Position numbers and translations under genes: made by a program | Assembly: GCF_013368755.1 (NCBI RefSeq) | Contig: NC_049562.1 | Span: 4,898,001 to 4,962,000, forward strand | Reading direction: 5' to 3' | DNA length: 64,000 bases | Source: Talaromyces rugulosus | Taxonomy: Eukaryota; Ascomycota; Eurotiomycetes; Eurotiales; Trichocomaceae | The notes under the pieces: generated by a model | The model's database searches: none | Seen by the model: only the letters and a program-made list of their open reading frames with translations | What the model was told of the DNA's origin: nothing | In this document: positions 21,288 to 32,896 of the stretch, piece by piece | Numbering within the stretch: position 1 is the first letter of the stretch | Layout of the letters: each line of letters starts with the position of its first letter

Positions 21288-23896
21288 CTAAGCCGAAGTC
21301 AAAGCGGAATTGAGTACGCGTTTCTTAAATGCGTCTTCCTCATCCTCAGATACCGAGGCAAGGCGACGGTGTTGGCCTGACTGAGAAGAGCCCGACGTAT
21401 GGCGACTACCATAACGACTACGACCAGACTGACTCGCAGGGCTGGGAGGAGTTTTGACGGTCAATGAAGGGGGAGTGCTAGACCAGATATTGTGACGAGC
21501 CATCAGATCAGTGATGTCGAGGCTCTCACTGGGCGTGGTGGACAGACCATCCTTGAAGCCAGTCACATGAGTCGGGATTGAAACACTTTCTCCACGACGA
21601 GAACGGCTAGAAATATTAGTCCCGTTATCTTCCATAGAGGATGGAATAGCTCCTGTTGCAATCGATGACATCGACAGACTGTGCTTGTGGTGGCGTGAAC
21701 CAGTGATCTTTGGGCGTGAAACCCCGCTGCATTCGCTCAAAAATGCCTTGTCGAGTTTTCCGTCACTGTCGTTGGTCATGATACTGCTGCAAGTTGAGCT
21801 GTTCATGTTAAATGGAGTAGAGAATGTAGTAGAGTTGCTGGTAGAACGATGTACTCCATTGATAGCGCTGCCAAAGCTTCCATCATCAGACACAGTGCTA
21901 ATCGAGCTGTTGCGGTGCGGACGACGAGAAGGCGTCCCTGCATTCATCGCGGCGCGCTTTGCATTTTCTTCAGCCCATAGAGATGGAATTGAATTAGCAT
22001 AATCTCTGAACATATTCTTGGACGTAGTCTGGCTTGGAGAAGTCTCGAGAGTATCTGAGGATGGCTCAAGAGAAGCCCCCTGGCACATCGAAGGTAGTGG
22101 AGATTGTAGAGTATTGCATGCACGTCCCAAAGCGGCTTGAAGTAAGCACATTGCCACTTTCATTTCCAACTGGGCAGCTTCTTCGAACATCATGGTCTTA
22201 TCGTGAAATTGCCACTCAATCCACAGATTACCCCAGGGGCCTTCATTGTCTTCGTAACGGTTGCGCCAGTTATTTGGGACAGCTAGATCTTTTCCGACAT
22301 TGACTTCAAGTCCTTTGCGAATGAGTTGAGCGTAGTACTGGTTGGGAGATGGAAAGTTAGTCTTTGACTCGTCTCATAGAGAACATATTTCTTACCATGA
22401 CTTCATAGTCGTCGGCTTTTGGCTGTTTTACCAGGCAATCAAACGGCCAAAACTCCAATGGTTCATGGTGAACGATAGGCTGCAAGGGAGGCAATTCAGA
22501 AGCTGCGATAAGACAAATCTTTTGGCGTTCATTAAACACAGGGCAACCGAGTCCAGCACGAAGCAGATCACGCAATAGTGCCTCGTTGAGACCAATGAAG
22601 CGACGCTGTTTAACCTTTTCGGAAAGCTCTAGAAGCTGGCGCAAAGTCGCTTGGAAGAGGCTGTCACGATCTTCAACGGTGTACATTGTCGACGCGGACC
22701 AAGGATACTGAGATTTGTTAGAATCAGAGTGTAGGCTATTTTAAGAATATGACGCATACCTTCCAAAGGGTGGATATTAAACATTCGTATGTACGCTGAC
22801 GGCAACGTTCGGTAAACGGGGACTAGACATAGAGTCAGAAGTATGAAACCGAATTTTTAATGTTAGAATACATACGCGAGCTGGATTCTCGGCATGAGAT
22901 ACAAGGCCTCGGATCTCTTCTTTGGTCAGGAAACCTTGAAAGCCGACAGAATACGGATCATTGTTCTCGATCAAGATGGGAGATCCGGTCCGCCATTGAA
23001 TGCAGTTGGCTCGGGGAAAGATGTTCTTGAGGAGTTCGTCTTGAGAACTCATTGAGATATCGACATGACGTGTTCCCAGACGAGCGTAACGACCAGACTC
23101 GGTGAAGCTGAGACGACGAACAGCAGCCTCGGCATCCTTCTGGGTTTTGAACTCTACAAAGGCATCCATGGTCTTTGCTGTCGAACGCTCCATGATGATA
23201 TGCACGCCACCCCCATGTTCAGGGCCAAGAACACAAGCATGCCGACCGAGGAGTTGATGAATCTCATGTCTCGTGACAGCATATGGAAGCTTGAAGACTC
23301 GTGTCAACCATAGGTCTAAACTGGGTCAAGATGTGTGATGAGGGGGGAATACTGACATTTGAAATCCTTACCACACCGTGTGGAGAGAACTTCTGGCGAG
23401 TAGCCGGAATTCGAAAGGGGATATTCTCGGATGCGGTGACCTGATCGCCGAGTCTTCTTCCCACGGCGGCAATTTTGGCCTGATCCTTGTGATCGTGTTC
23501 CATCTGGAGTTGAGTAAACGCCTGTTGCTCCAGTTGGTGCTGAATCATGGCTTGCTGATCCCTGAGATACTGCGCCATTTGATGATTGTACAGTATCCGT
23601 GGGTCCATAAAGTTCTGACCCATGCTCTGCATAGCAGTTGCTACATGGATGTAAGCCTGTGTGTTCATGGGTGGTGGTGGGAATGGGGGAGAGGTGAATC
23701 GATGAGCGCTGAAAGCAGGCATCACATGTGATTCTGGAGTACGAGTTGGTGACTGCATACCTGGAAAAGCATCCATGTTGAAATCATGAGTCTGGATATT
23801 CCCAGGCCTAATAAAAGCTGGGTATTCGCTCATATTTGCTGGTCGAGGCTGGTGGTGAAAAGCGATGGCTGGGCCGAAGTCACTGAAACTTGACAT
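21288..23896 (-). CDS. RRM-type RNA-binding protein
   Basis: RNA-binding protein of 794 residues with divergent RRM domains (hnRNP F/H-like). Proposed exons: 23896-23377, 23315-22876, 22822-22760, 22707-22396 and 22337-21288. The N-terminal 170 residues are Pro, Met and Gln-rich and likely disordered. A first RRM-like unit begins at LWLTRVFKLPYAVTRHEIHQLLG and includes VHIIMERSTAKTMDAFVEF and a GTRHVDISMSS strand. A second conserved block (SPFTERCRQRTYECLISTLWKYPW onward) matches a fungal-specific part of this family. The C-terminal third is Ser-rich. The first intron needs the weak donor GTGTGG to keep frame; the better-looking GTAAGG five bases on would shift it. The target RNAs are unknown. 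Confidence 0.82.
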
Positions 23897-24738
23897 TTTC
23901 AAAACTGGCTTGACACAAGAGCCTGCAAAGGGGCTTCAGGAGATAAAAGTAAATTGTGTGATACGTCTGAAGGAGAAGTGATAACAGCCAAAGAAGCATG
24001 AAACCCCAGAAATAAGTGCAGGTATGTGATAGGGGTGGAGTTGTGAAGGTGAAGATGAAGGTGTAGGTGAAGGTGAAGAATGAAGATGAGAGAGAGAAAT
24101 AGAGGATGACTTTGACTCCCAAGACTGGTGTCAAGTGATTTCAGATCGTCGTGGCTGGTAGGGCCCCGCTTGTGAATCCAGTCTTCCCTGTTCACCACTG
24201 GATAGCCACACCTTGCCATTGCTTTTCCATTGATAATAGACCCATATCAATTGACAAGTCTCCACTGACTGACTGGCCTATTTGCAGCTAATACATTACT
24301 ATTATAGTTTCACACGATCTGATTCATATATAATAGAAGAGCATTGTGAAGCATAATAAATTTACATGTACAGTGACAATAGACGCATAACAGCTATCAC
24401 TAAAAGGTGTGAATGCAGAACCAACAAGACGAGATAGCTAGGCACTCCAAGAAGAGCCACACAATGGATCTAGACAGATACCAGAAATAGACTCTGAATA
24501 ACCAGATCAATGGGTGATATTGAGATGGATATTCTAGAAACCCAAACAAGTATTTTGAATATTGTATGAATTTAATTTATGGCTGATAGGCTGATGTCCT
24601 ACCCTACCTTTTGATCAAATAAAAGATCAATACAAAAATACACATACGATTTAGAAAAGGCATCAGGAAAGAAGAATAAAAGAACTTGATTGCATAGTAT
24701 CATTCATGATTCTAGGTCTTCTTGCAAGGAAGACTGGC
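23897..24738. other. Intergenic
   Basis: Contains the RRM-gene leader, including a GGTGAAGGTGAAGATGAAG-like purine repeat at about 24045-24090, followed by AT-rich DNA. No gene is recognised. Confidence 0.7.
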
Positions 24739-25524
24739 TTAATCAAACTGTATTGTTTCATCAGTATCAAGGCCATTCATATCACGGGATCAACTGCTTA
24801 CTGGGGTGAGAAATGATTCGGCAACAAAACGTGCTCGGGCGTTCAACTGTATGAAGTTAGTTTTGATAGACTATAAACTCCAGTCATTCAGAAACACATA
24901 CGAAAAGTTTCATCTCTGAGATCTCCTTATCCACCTCCTCCATAAACTGTATAATGAAATCGACCAGCTTATGTTTAAGCATTGCCTCTGTGTGGAAATT
25001 CGTGATCAAGAAAGAAATGTCATAGCCCTAATATGAGAAGTCAGAAATGAGCGTAGTGAGGAATAGCAGAACCTGAAGATCACCCACCTTTACAGGCTTT
25101 CGTCGCAAGATAAAGAAGGACTCGGCTCGTTGCGTCAAGAATCTGGTGAATTTATGGACAAGAATATTCTCAATCTCATCAGCTTGCTTGATGCGCAAGC
25201 TCACACGCACACTATTGACAGAGGGTTCGATAACTGCGGGTTTTCCTTTAGCCTGGGAGCAATTTTCAGAGGCAGAATGATGACTGACAGATCTTCTCGT
25301 TTTCATTCCGGGCGACGGTCAACGGGTTCAGGAGCAATTCCGGGGAGCTGGCGGCTTCAACTTCAGGCACATTGTGTCTTTCGGACGACTGGGATGCAAA
25401 GTTCGAGACGGCAAGAGCTGCGGTTAACGAGGATCGCACGGCCTGCAAGTAAGGTCTGAGAGATTGAGACTAGGAGATGTCAGTGCAATGCCCATAATGT
25501 GGAGTAGAAGAACACCTGTACCAT
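24739..25524 (-). CDS. arc19: ARPC4, Arp2/3 complex subunit 4 (p20-Arc)
   Basis: Core subunit of the Arp2/3 actin-nucleating complex, 169 residues, the usual family length. Exons: 25524-25522, 25469-25289, 25233-25088, 25027-24902, 24846-24802 and 24747-24739. The first exon consists of the ATG alone and the last codes only for Phe-Asp-stop; both are needed to give the expected ends [10 protein letters not shown] and FLTPFD. Family blocks are clear: [57 protein letters not shown] and [13 protein letters not shown]. The gene diverges from UBP6, with 380 nt between their ATGs. A less likely reading of the first exon as ATG GTA CAG would add two residues. Confidence 0.95.
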
Positions 25525-25904
25525 GACGTTGGACTCGGATGCGAGGACAGAATGGCGTTCGGGCGAGATGCGAAGACAAGAGACCCGGGCGATCAGCGGA
25601 GAAGCGGAAGCAGAGTCTCGTCACTTTCGCACCATTGACACAGCAATATCTAAATACACCCACGTATATCACAGATACACCGCAGATAAACAGTAGTATT
25701 GCGGGGGGAGGCTTCGCAGGCGGCATGATTGCGCTGCCCGGTCACCAACGGGCATGTTTGCAGCGTTTGCATCCTCCAACGCCCCCGCAGGTGGCGGTCA
25801 TTGTTTACCGCCTCGCTGAGCTCTATCATTCATTACTAATTCCTATCCCAGCTCTCTTCTTTCTCCAGGACATTCCTATCCTGTCGCCCCGTTTGCCGCT
25901 CACC
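25525..25904. other. Short divergent promoter, ARPC4/UBP6
   Basis: 380 nt between two start codons, with a C/T-rich stretch just before the UBP6 ATG. The 25424-25726 (-) and 25539-25955 (+) frames overlap it in antisense and are spurious. Confidence 0.7.
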
Positions 25905-27750
25905 ATGGCCACAATACCAGGTTTGTTACTCGTCCCTTTGCCTACGGAACGCTAGACTTCAATACTAACCTCGTTCAAGTCGTTGTCAAGCACCAGGGCA
26001 AGCGCCACGATGTCGAGCTCGACCCGGCGTCAAACGGCGAAACGTTCAAGTTCCAACTATATTCGCTGACCGGTGTCGAGCCGGAGAGACAGAAGATTCT
26101 CGTCAAGGGCGGGCAGCTGAAGGATGATACCGAACTCTCTACACTCAAGGCCAAGCCAGGGCAGACGTTCATGATGATGGGCACTCCGTCGGGAGCTGAA
26201 GGCTCGGCAGGCTTGGTGCGTCCGAAAGAATCGGTCAAGTTTTTGGAAGATATGACGGAGGCGGAAGCTGCACTGGCCGAAGGCGCAACACCGGCTGGAT
26301 TACAGAACCTTGGGAACACTTGCTACCTCAACTCGACCCTGCAAACGCTCCGTGGCATCCCAGAACTTCAGCAGGAACTTCTACAGTACAGCTCGACCGG
26401 TGCTTCTGATGGACCCTCTGGGCTGGGCAACTTGAGTTCATTTGGCCTTGGAGGCTTGGGGGCTTCTATAGACATGACAGCATCGTTACGAGACTTGTAC
26501 AAACAAATGTCTGAAACCCAAGAAGGATTTCCGCCACTCATGTTCCTGAATGCTCTTCGAAATGCCTTCCCCCAATTTGCTCAGAAGGCAAAAAACGGAC
26601 ACGGGTATGCCCAGCAGGATGCGGAAGAAGCTTGGTCCCAGATTTTGACGCAGCTGCGGCAAAAGTTGAAAACCAAAGACGGCGAAGAGGACGTATCATT
26701 TATCGACAAATACATGGCTGGGAGCTTTGATTCCGTTCTTGAGTGCGATGAAGGTGCTGCAAAAGATGCCGGCGAGGAGCCCGTCAAATCTTCGGATGTC
26801 TTCCTAAAGCTAGACTGCCATATCGACAAGGATACCAACCACTTGGTCGATGGTATCAAAGCTGGCCTCAAAGAAAAGATAGAGAAACGCTCTGAAGCAC
26901 TGGGCCGAGATGCTATCTATACTAAAAAGTCGAGTATAGCTCGGTTGCCCAAATATTTGACAGTTCACTTTGTTCGATTCTTCTGGAAGCGCGAGACCAA
27001 GACGAAGGCTAAAATTATGCGCAAAGTTACCTTTCCGGCGGAGCTTGATGTCGTTGAATTCTGCACCGATGAGTTGCGGAAACAACTGATTCCCGTGAGA
27101 GACAAAGTGCGTGAGCTTCGGAAAGATGAGGAAGATGCCGAACGCGCGCGCAAACGGCAAAAGATTGCTCACCGTCAGGAAGAGGATCGCAAAGAGGATG
27201 TCGAATCTGGACAGTTCTCAGAGCCACTTCAGAAGAAAAAGGAGGCCGAAAACGCCAACAACAAGGATGATGACACTGCTATGACTGACGTCTTCAAGTC
27301 CGACGAAGAATACGAAGCCGAGAGGAGAGAAGCCATCCTGAAGGCCAAGAAGGAGCTCTTCGAATTGATAGACCCGACACTTGCCACCGACGACGGATCA
27401 AACCAGTCAGGCCTCTACGAGCTGCGGGGTGTTATCACGCATCAAGGTGCCAGTGCTGACAGCGGTCATTATACTGCATATGTCAAAAAGCAAGGACGTC
27501 TTGTCGACGACGAAAAAGCTCCCGGTGGCAAGCGACGCGAGGACGATGGAAAATGGTGGTGGTTCAATGATGACAAGGTGTCCGAGGTGGATGCTGAGAA
27601 GATTGAGACGTTATCTGGCGGAGGTAAGCCGTCCATTTGAACCCTGAGTATTTCTGTGTCCCATCTAACTCCACGTGAAAAGGTGAAACCCACTCGGCGC
27701 TTATTCTCCTCTACCGAGCGATCGACCTTCCCAGCAAAGACGAAGTGTAG
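25905..27750 (+). CDS. ubp6: UBP6/USP14 proteasome-associated deubiquitinase
   Basis: Ubiquitin-specific protease that trims ubiquitin chains on the 26S proteasome. Exons 25905-25920, 25980-27623 and 27683-27750 give 575 residues. The N-terminal 75 residues form a ubiquitin-like domain (VVVKHQGKRHDVELDP ... KAKPGQTFMMMG), which docks to the proteasome base. The USP domain shows the Cys box NLGNTCYLNSTLQ with catalytic Cys at residue 120, and the His box ITHQGASADSGHYTAYV with His at residue 502, followed by WWWFNDDKVSEV. A charged Lys/Glu-rich insertion separates the boxes, as in other fungal members. The start is set by a 16-nt first exon that joins to VVVKHQG. The product ends ILLYRAIDLPSKDEV. 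Confidence 0.96.
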
Positions 27751-28171
27751 TCTTAGCTCTTAGACAAAACAACCATATGAGGTGCATCTCATGTTCTAGA
27801 ACAATGTATCATTTGCCCATGGATAACGAAAACTCCGATTACGAATCATGTATTTTCTAGATAGAGAAAAGCTTCTCTGTTTGAGATTGAGCAAATACTT
27901 ACTAGTTACTTACAATGAGCTTCTTTGCCATGCCTGGTAGGATGTATACAGCCTGGGGTCAGTCCAGACAAGTCCAGTAGATGAAACCATGCAACACTAT
28001 CAAATAATTCAGATCATTTTAGTTCAATTACTTCGCTTCCACCGAACTGGTCAACTGCAGTCACGTGACGTCGCTCCATCCGCGTTAAACCGGGAAAGCG
28101 CGACGTTCAGCTCTTGTCCAGCTCGAAGCTATTGCGATATCCACGCCTCTCGCTACGGGACGCTTTCGAAA
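27751..28171. other. Intergenic
   Basis: 421 nt between the UBP6 stop and the thioesterase ATG; it contains a CACGTGAC-like stretch at about 28061-28070. Nothing else is seen. Confidence 0.65.
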
Positions 28172-29051
28172 ATGGCCAGCCCACTGCGAATACCGTCTTT
28201 CCAACTGCTTCCTCGAAGTTGCCGCCCTCGTCTAGCCGCATCTTCCGCGTCAAGATCCTCCTTCAGGGCCGCAGCCCGCAACATTGCTACGACAGCTTCC
28301 AACGCAGGCACGGCGAGCGCGCCAAGACGATCTATATGGACACGACGAATTCTTTGGGGGTCAGCTTTTGCGGGCTTGGGATACTATACAGGACAGCAGT
28401 ATTTGAAGTCTTTTACGTCCCCTGCTGCACCAGGCACACCCGAGGACACCCAGCGAATGGAAGAGTTGAGGAGAATGGTTGACTATCTTCCAATTGTCCA
28501 GAAGCTGAGGAAAGATCCAAATTATGTGGAATGGGATGCATACGAAAGCTTTTCAGATGAAGACAAGGAGAAAAGACTGTCCAGTGGGCCTCTAAAAGGT
28601 AGCCGGGGTCTTGCACTTCAGGTTTGTTGTCCGTCGCAAGCCGTACACCGGCGTTGATTTCTAACTCTACTTTTGCTTTTTCTAGAAAATATTCTGGAAC
28701 GAAGAAGATCGGGAATGCGTCAACATTGTTTATTTTGGACACGGGCTGGACGGATGGTTGACCGTTGTCCACGGAGGGCTTTTGGCGACCGTCCTGGATG
28801 AAACACTTGCACGAGCTGCACCTGCACACAGCATTGTCACGGCAAATCTTCAAGTCACCTACCGGGCTCCGGTCTCTACAGGCGAATTTTACACGGTACA
28901 CACCCGGCTAGATCCAGACCGCTCCACGGAGCGAAAGGCCTACGTCAACGGCGAAATTCGCAGTCTGATGGGGAAGCTGTGTGTTGAAAGCGACGCCCTC
29001 TTTGTGGTGCCCAAGAAACTGGCGCTTCGCGAGGTAGGCGAACGTTTCTAG
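28172..29051 (+). CDS. Mitochondrial hotdog-fold thioesterase (PaaI/4HBT type)
   Basis: Predicted acyl-CoA thioesterase-superfamily protein, 271 residues, exons 28172-28621 and 28686-29051. The N terminus is Arg/Ser/Ala-rich without acidic residues for about 50 positions, then a probable membrane segment ILWGSAFAGLGYYTGQQYL, fitting mitochondrial import and inner-membrane anchoring. The hotdog core is shown by WLTVVHGGLLATVLDETLAR, with the HGG motif of the PaaI/THEM4 group, and NLQVTYRAPVSTGEFY. The substrate is unknown. The frame is open upstream of 28172 to 27989, but the sequence before the Met does not look like protein. Fungal relatives have the same layout. Confidence 0.88.
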
Positions 29052-30322
29052 CCGCACCACTTATCTTGTGCCTCGGCTTTGGAGTATAGCAATCCTCCTA
29101 TTCTTTATTTCTATTCGTTCTTCCCATTCCTCCCGAGGCCTAAGACTGACCCTGTTGTCTGTGTATGGCCACGGGTTAAACTGCAGAAACGCGGGGATCG
29201 CGACAGTAGTCTAGAACACGGACCTTGGATATGACAGCTCGTGGGAGGTTGACGTAGTCGTACCCCGGACAAGAACTCGTGGCAAAAAAGCATGTCTCCA
29301 TACAACCAGAAGCGGCTATATCTCCGAATCGCGTGTCAGATGCAGCTACTAGTGACATGCCCCCAACATTTGAAGATGGTTCGTCGCTCTTGGCGGTACC
29401 ACACCAAGACAGTTTAGAAGTATGCTTGGCTCAAAATCTTATTGATACGCCCGGGCCTTTGCAACGAATCCATTGACCATTCTCTACGGTTTTGTCGCGC
29501 TGAGATAGACATCAACTGGGGTTGAGTGACACTTTGACCTTTTGCGGAGTAACCCCGTCGGAGCAACTACGTATATCGTTTCGCACTAAATCCACAATTA
29601 ACAATGCGGGGAAAAGTCTACTTCGATTCTCCGGGGATGAGAGAACGTCGACCACCTGAGGTGGCTGTTCCTGGAACACATGCAGCCAGAGCTTGACTGC
29701 AGAAGCTCACCAGCCGAGGCCCTGTTTCAATAACCAACCCCTTTGGCAGCAACAGCCCTCGAAAAAATACTAATGTTACCATTATTCACGGCCGGGCTTG
29801 CACCACGTTCTCCGTTAGTCGATCCGGAGGAAACTAGTATAGCGCCCCAAACTCGGCATCCCCGGGCGTTGCAAATTAAAGCTGATCGGCGCCTGTTTTC
29901 GTCCAACACTTGGGTGAGATCAAACATTTTGAATTCTCCACCATAGTTGAATATAGTAATGCCCTAGCTGTTTTGCCAAGTGAGGGTGATGAGCGGGGTC
30001 GCCTCCTCTTACTGAACACCTGGCCATTGTTTAAAAAAACCTTCTAACAGGGCTAAACTACGGCAAATTGAGACATTCGAGGCGATAGGAGTCTACTTCA
30101 TCCTTCCAAAGATTCTTGGCATGCCTAGGTGGGACTACTGTAGGATCCCAGGATTTAAAGCCAAGCCGCATGTAATTTTCTCTGGTGCCGTGACTTGTGC
30201 GACCTCAAATTGCTAGTATATTAAACGAAGTCCCAGCACTTCCTCTGGCCTTTTACTCTCCCCTATCGGTTCTCTTCTTTGTGCTACGTCCGGAATCTCA
30301 GCGAAACCGAGCATCTGCAGCC
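29052..30322. other. Intergenic, promoter side of the MFS gene
   Basis: 1.27 kb without a recognisable gene. It contains a 13-nt inverted repeat CCACCT-G-AGGTGG at 29652-29664 and CGG/CCG-rich words near 29545-29565 and 29625-29640 of the kind bound by zinc-cluster regulators (suggestive only). A TA-rich stretch at about 30213-30222 lies 100 nt before the ATG. Confidence 0.55.
29652..29664. promoter_or_regulatory. Inverted repeat CCACCTGAGGTGG upstream of the MFS gene
   Basis: Perfect 6-nt arms around a single central base, about 660 nt before the MFS ATG. It could be a dimeric regulator site; no factor is identified. Confidence 0.3.
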
Positions 30323-32470
30323 ATGGATCCGGAAAAGGGCGATTCTCCTACGGATATTTCCAAGGATAATGACATTCAATCCGACTCCAAACCCATTGCG
30401 GATCATGTTGAGGCCTCAAACTCTGAGAATGGAACGCGCGTAGGAAACCAGACTGAGCCACGCGACCGAGAATACCTTGCTGATCATGGATAACACAACA
30501 GATGACAATGAGCAAGTTTCTCAGTCTCACCGCAATGGCTTTTCTGTGGACTGGTATGTTTCATTCCCCCAGCGAGCTCTAGGCTAACGAAAGTACTAAA
30601 CAGGATCTCAAATCCCCATCTACCTTTTTGGCGGCATCCCTCCTTATATATATGGCGATATCGGAGGGGCAGATCGCTGGGTTTGGTTTGTATGCCGTCC
30701 TTCAATAGATCGATTGGTCAATATTGGCTAGTACTCAAGAGGCGTAACTAACTGGAAGATAGGTCCTGGCCAACTTGCTTGCTTTGGCCGGTGTCTGTCC
30801 ATTCGTTGGAAGTTTGTCCGATTTATTCGGCCGTCGATATGTAGCTATCTTGGGCTCGTTGTTGGTATGCATCGGGGTTGTTGTGTCGAGTACCGCCCAC
30901 ACTATGAATATTTTCATTGCTGGAATGGCGATATCAGGCGCCGGTGCTGGTATAGTGTCCCCCCAATGAAATCCCCCGCCAACGTATGCTTATAATCATG
31001 TGCACCCAAAGGCATTAATGAGTTGACGGCTCTTTCGGCCACCGCTGAAATTGCCCCGACACGCAAGCGCGGTACATATGTCGCCGCTCTCGTCTTTACT
31101 ATCTTTCCGTGGTCTGCATCTGTATTGTGGGCTCAACTGGTTGCCTACTATGCGAGCTGGAGATATGTCGGTGCATTGGCTGGTATCTGGAACGGGCTCG
31201 GGCTTCTCTGTACTGTATTCTTTTACTTCCCGCCTCCTCGAGTCAACGCCGAAGGACTTTCTAGGCGGGAAATCCTATCGAGGGTCGATTATGTGGGAGG
31301 TTTGCTCAGTATCATCGGCCTGATCTTATTCTTGGCCGGCCTCCAATGGGGTGGTTATCAGGTACGCCATGTCTATTATTTTGAATTTCTCGTTGTTGGA
31401 AACTGACTGTTCTATGTGCAGTATCCTTGGACCACAGCCCATGTTTTGGTACCTCTGATTCTTGGCTTCCTGATCCTAGTCGCCTTTGGACTCTGGGAAG
31501 CGTATGGTGCCAAATATCCCATGATCCCTGCCAAGATCATCAAGGAACCGCGTACGCTGGGACTGACTCTGCTGATCACCTGGGTCTCTGGAGCCAACTT
31601 CTTCTCCATAATCCTCTTCTGGCCCACTCAAAGTTTCAATCAGTTCGGCCATGATCCTGTTGCTGTCGGTCTCCGTTCATTGCCGGTTGGCTATGGCATT
31701 CTCGCCGGTGCTTGTATCACTCTCTGGCTGTTGTCTTTGCTCAAAGGACACAACAAGGCATTAATGATTGGCAGCAGCGTCTTGATGACTGCAGGTATGA
31801 AGTGACTCCCGGAATTTTTCGCGCTGGCACAAAAGCTAATACATCTCGAATTTATAGGCTGCGGCGCTATGGCTGTTGCTCGTACCGATAATCTCAGCAC
31901 GCTATGGATTATCTTGATAATTGCAAGCCTCGGGATTGGTGGAATTGTTGTTCCAGCGAGTATCATGACCACAATCATTTGTCCAGATGTAAGCCCCCTT
32001 TCCCTCAAGAATCGCTAGATATTTGAAACAAATCAAACTGACCCCTGCCACCCCAGGACCTAATTGCTACCATCTCCGCCTTGACGCTATCGATTCGTGT
32101 TGTTGGTGGAGCAATTGGTTACACAATCTACTATAATGTCTTCGTCAACAAATTCGTCCCCAAAGCCACATATTACATTGGCGGCACAATGTCCATGAAA
32201 CTGGGAATCACCAATACAACCTACATTGCCGAAGCAATCGAACTGACGGGCGCATCTCTCCTCACTGAGATGCAAAAGATCCCGGGTATTGCCGGCAACA
32301 CAACCGCCTATGAAATGGTCGTTGCAGCGGGCCAGCTTGCGTATGCTGAGAGCTACAAGTATGTCTACTTGACTTCGATTGTATTCGGCGCCCTGTCGAT
32401 CGTGGCGTCACTGTTTTTGGGGGATATCACTAAGTATATGGACGACCACGTTGCTGTGGTCTATCATTGA
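30323..32470 (+). pseudogene. TRI12-type MFS efflux transporter with an early 1-nt frameshift
   Basis: Major facilitator of the TRI12/siderophore-efflux-like group, usually about 585 residues with 14 membrane segments. The 5' part (30323-30490) reads MDPEKGDSP ... REYLADHG, then hits TAA at 30491. One base later in frame the family sequence resumes as ITQQMTMSKFLSLTAMAFLWTGSQ, so one base is missing after G89. From the internal ATG at 30502 exons 30502-30553, 30604-30689, 30763-30949, 31012-31361, 31422-31794, 31858-31988 and 32057-32470 give 530 residues with no further lesion. Conserved blocks: GGIPPYIYGDIGG, GSLSDLFGRRYVA, INELTALSATAEIAPTRKRG, GGIVVPASIMTTIICPDDLIAT and YMDDHVAVV. Loss would affect only the cytosolic tail, so a transporter started at 30502 could still work. 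Sequencing error is the other explanation. Confidence 0.8.
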
Positions 32471-32896
32471 TTAGTTTATCTTTGAGCAAATGATAAAAAA
32501 ATACTCGTTTACGATGTGACGAATGGTGGCAGTGTCTTGACCGATCTGAGGTCTAGGCTTGGGGGGTTAATAAACGGTTATGGAGGGGCATTGATGAAAA
32601 TGTATTTACCTTTGCTGCGATAAACCTTAGAAACCATAATCAGTTTCACTTGTATTTTTCTACTTGCCTTTAAATAGCGACTATCAAGACCATCAAGTGA
32701 TATGGATCTACACAAGCAGAAATTGGAACCATTTTATATATCAATTGAATCCAATAGGATTTCAGTATTTGCAGATCGATTAATATACACCATTAATATA
32801 CACCATGGGTATCGCCCAATAGCACAAAAACGCCGAGATCATTGACAATTGATAATCCATCGATAATACAAGACAAAGTCGAATTGAAATGGACCA
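32471..32896. other. Intergenic, convergent 3' ends
   Basis: AT-rich, no gene. It contains a tandem TATACACCAT repeat at about 32785-32806. Confidence 0.7.
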
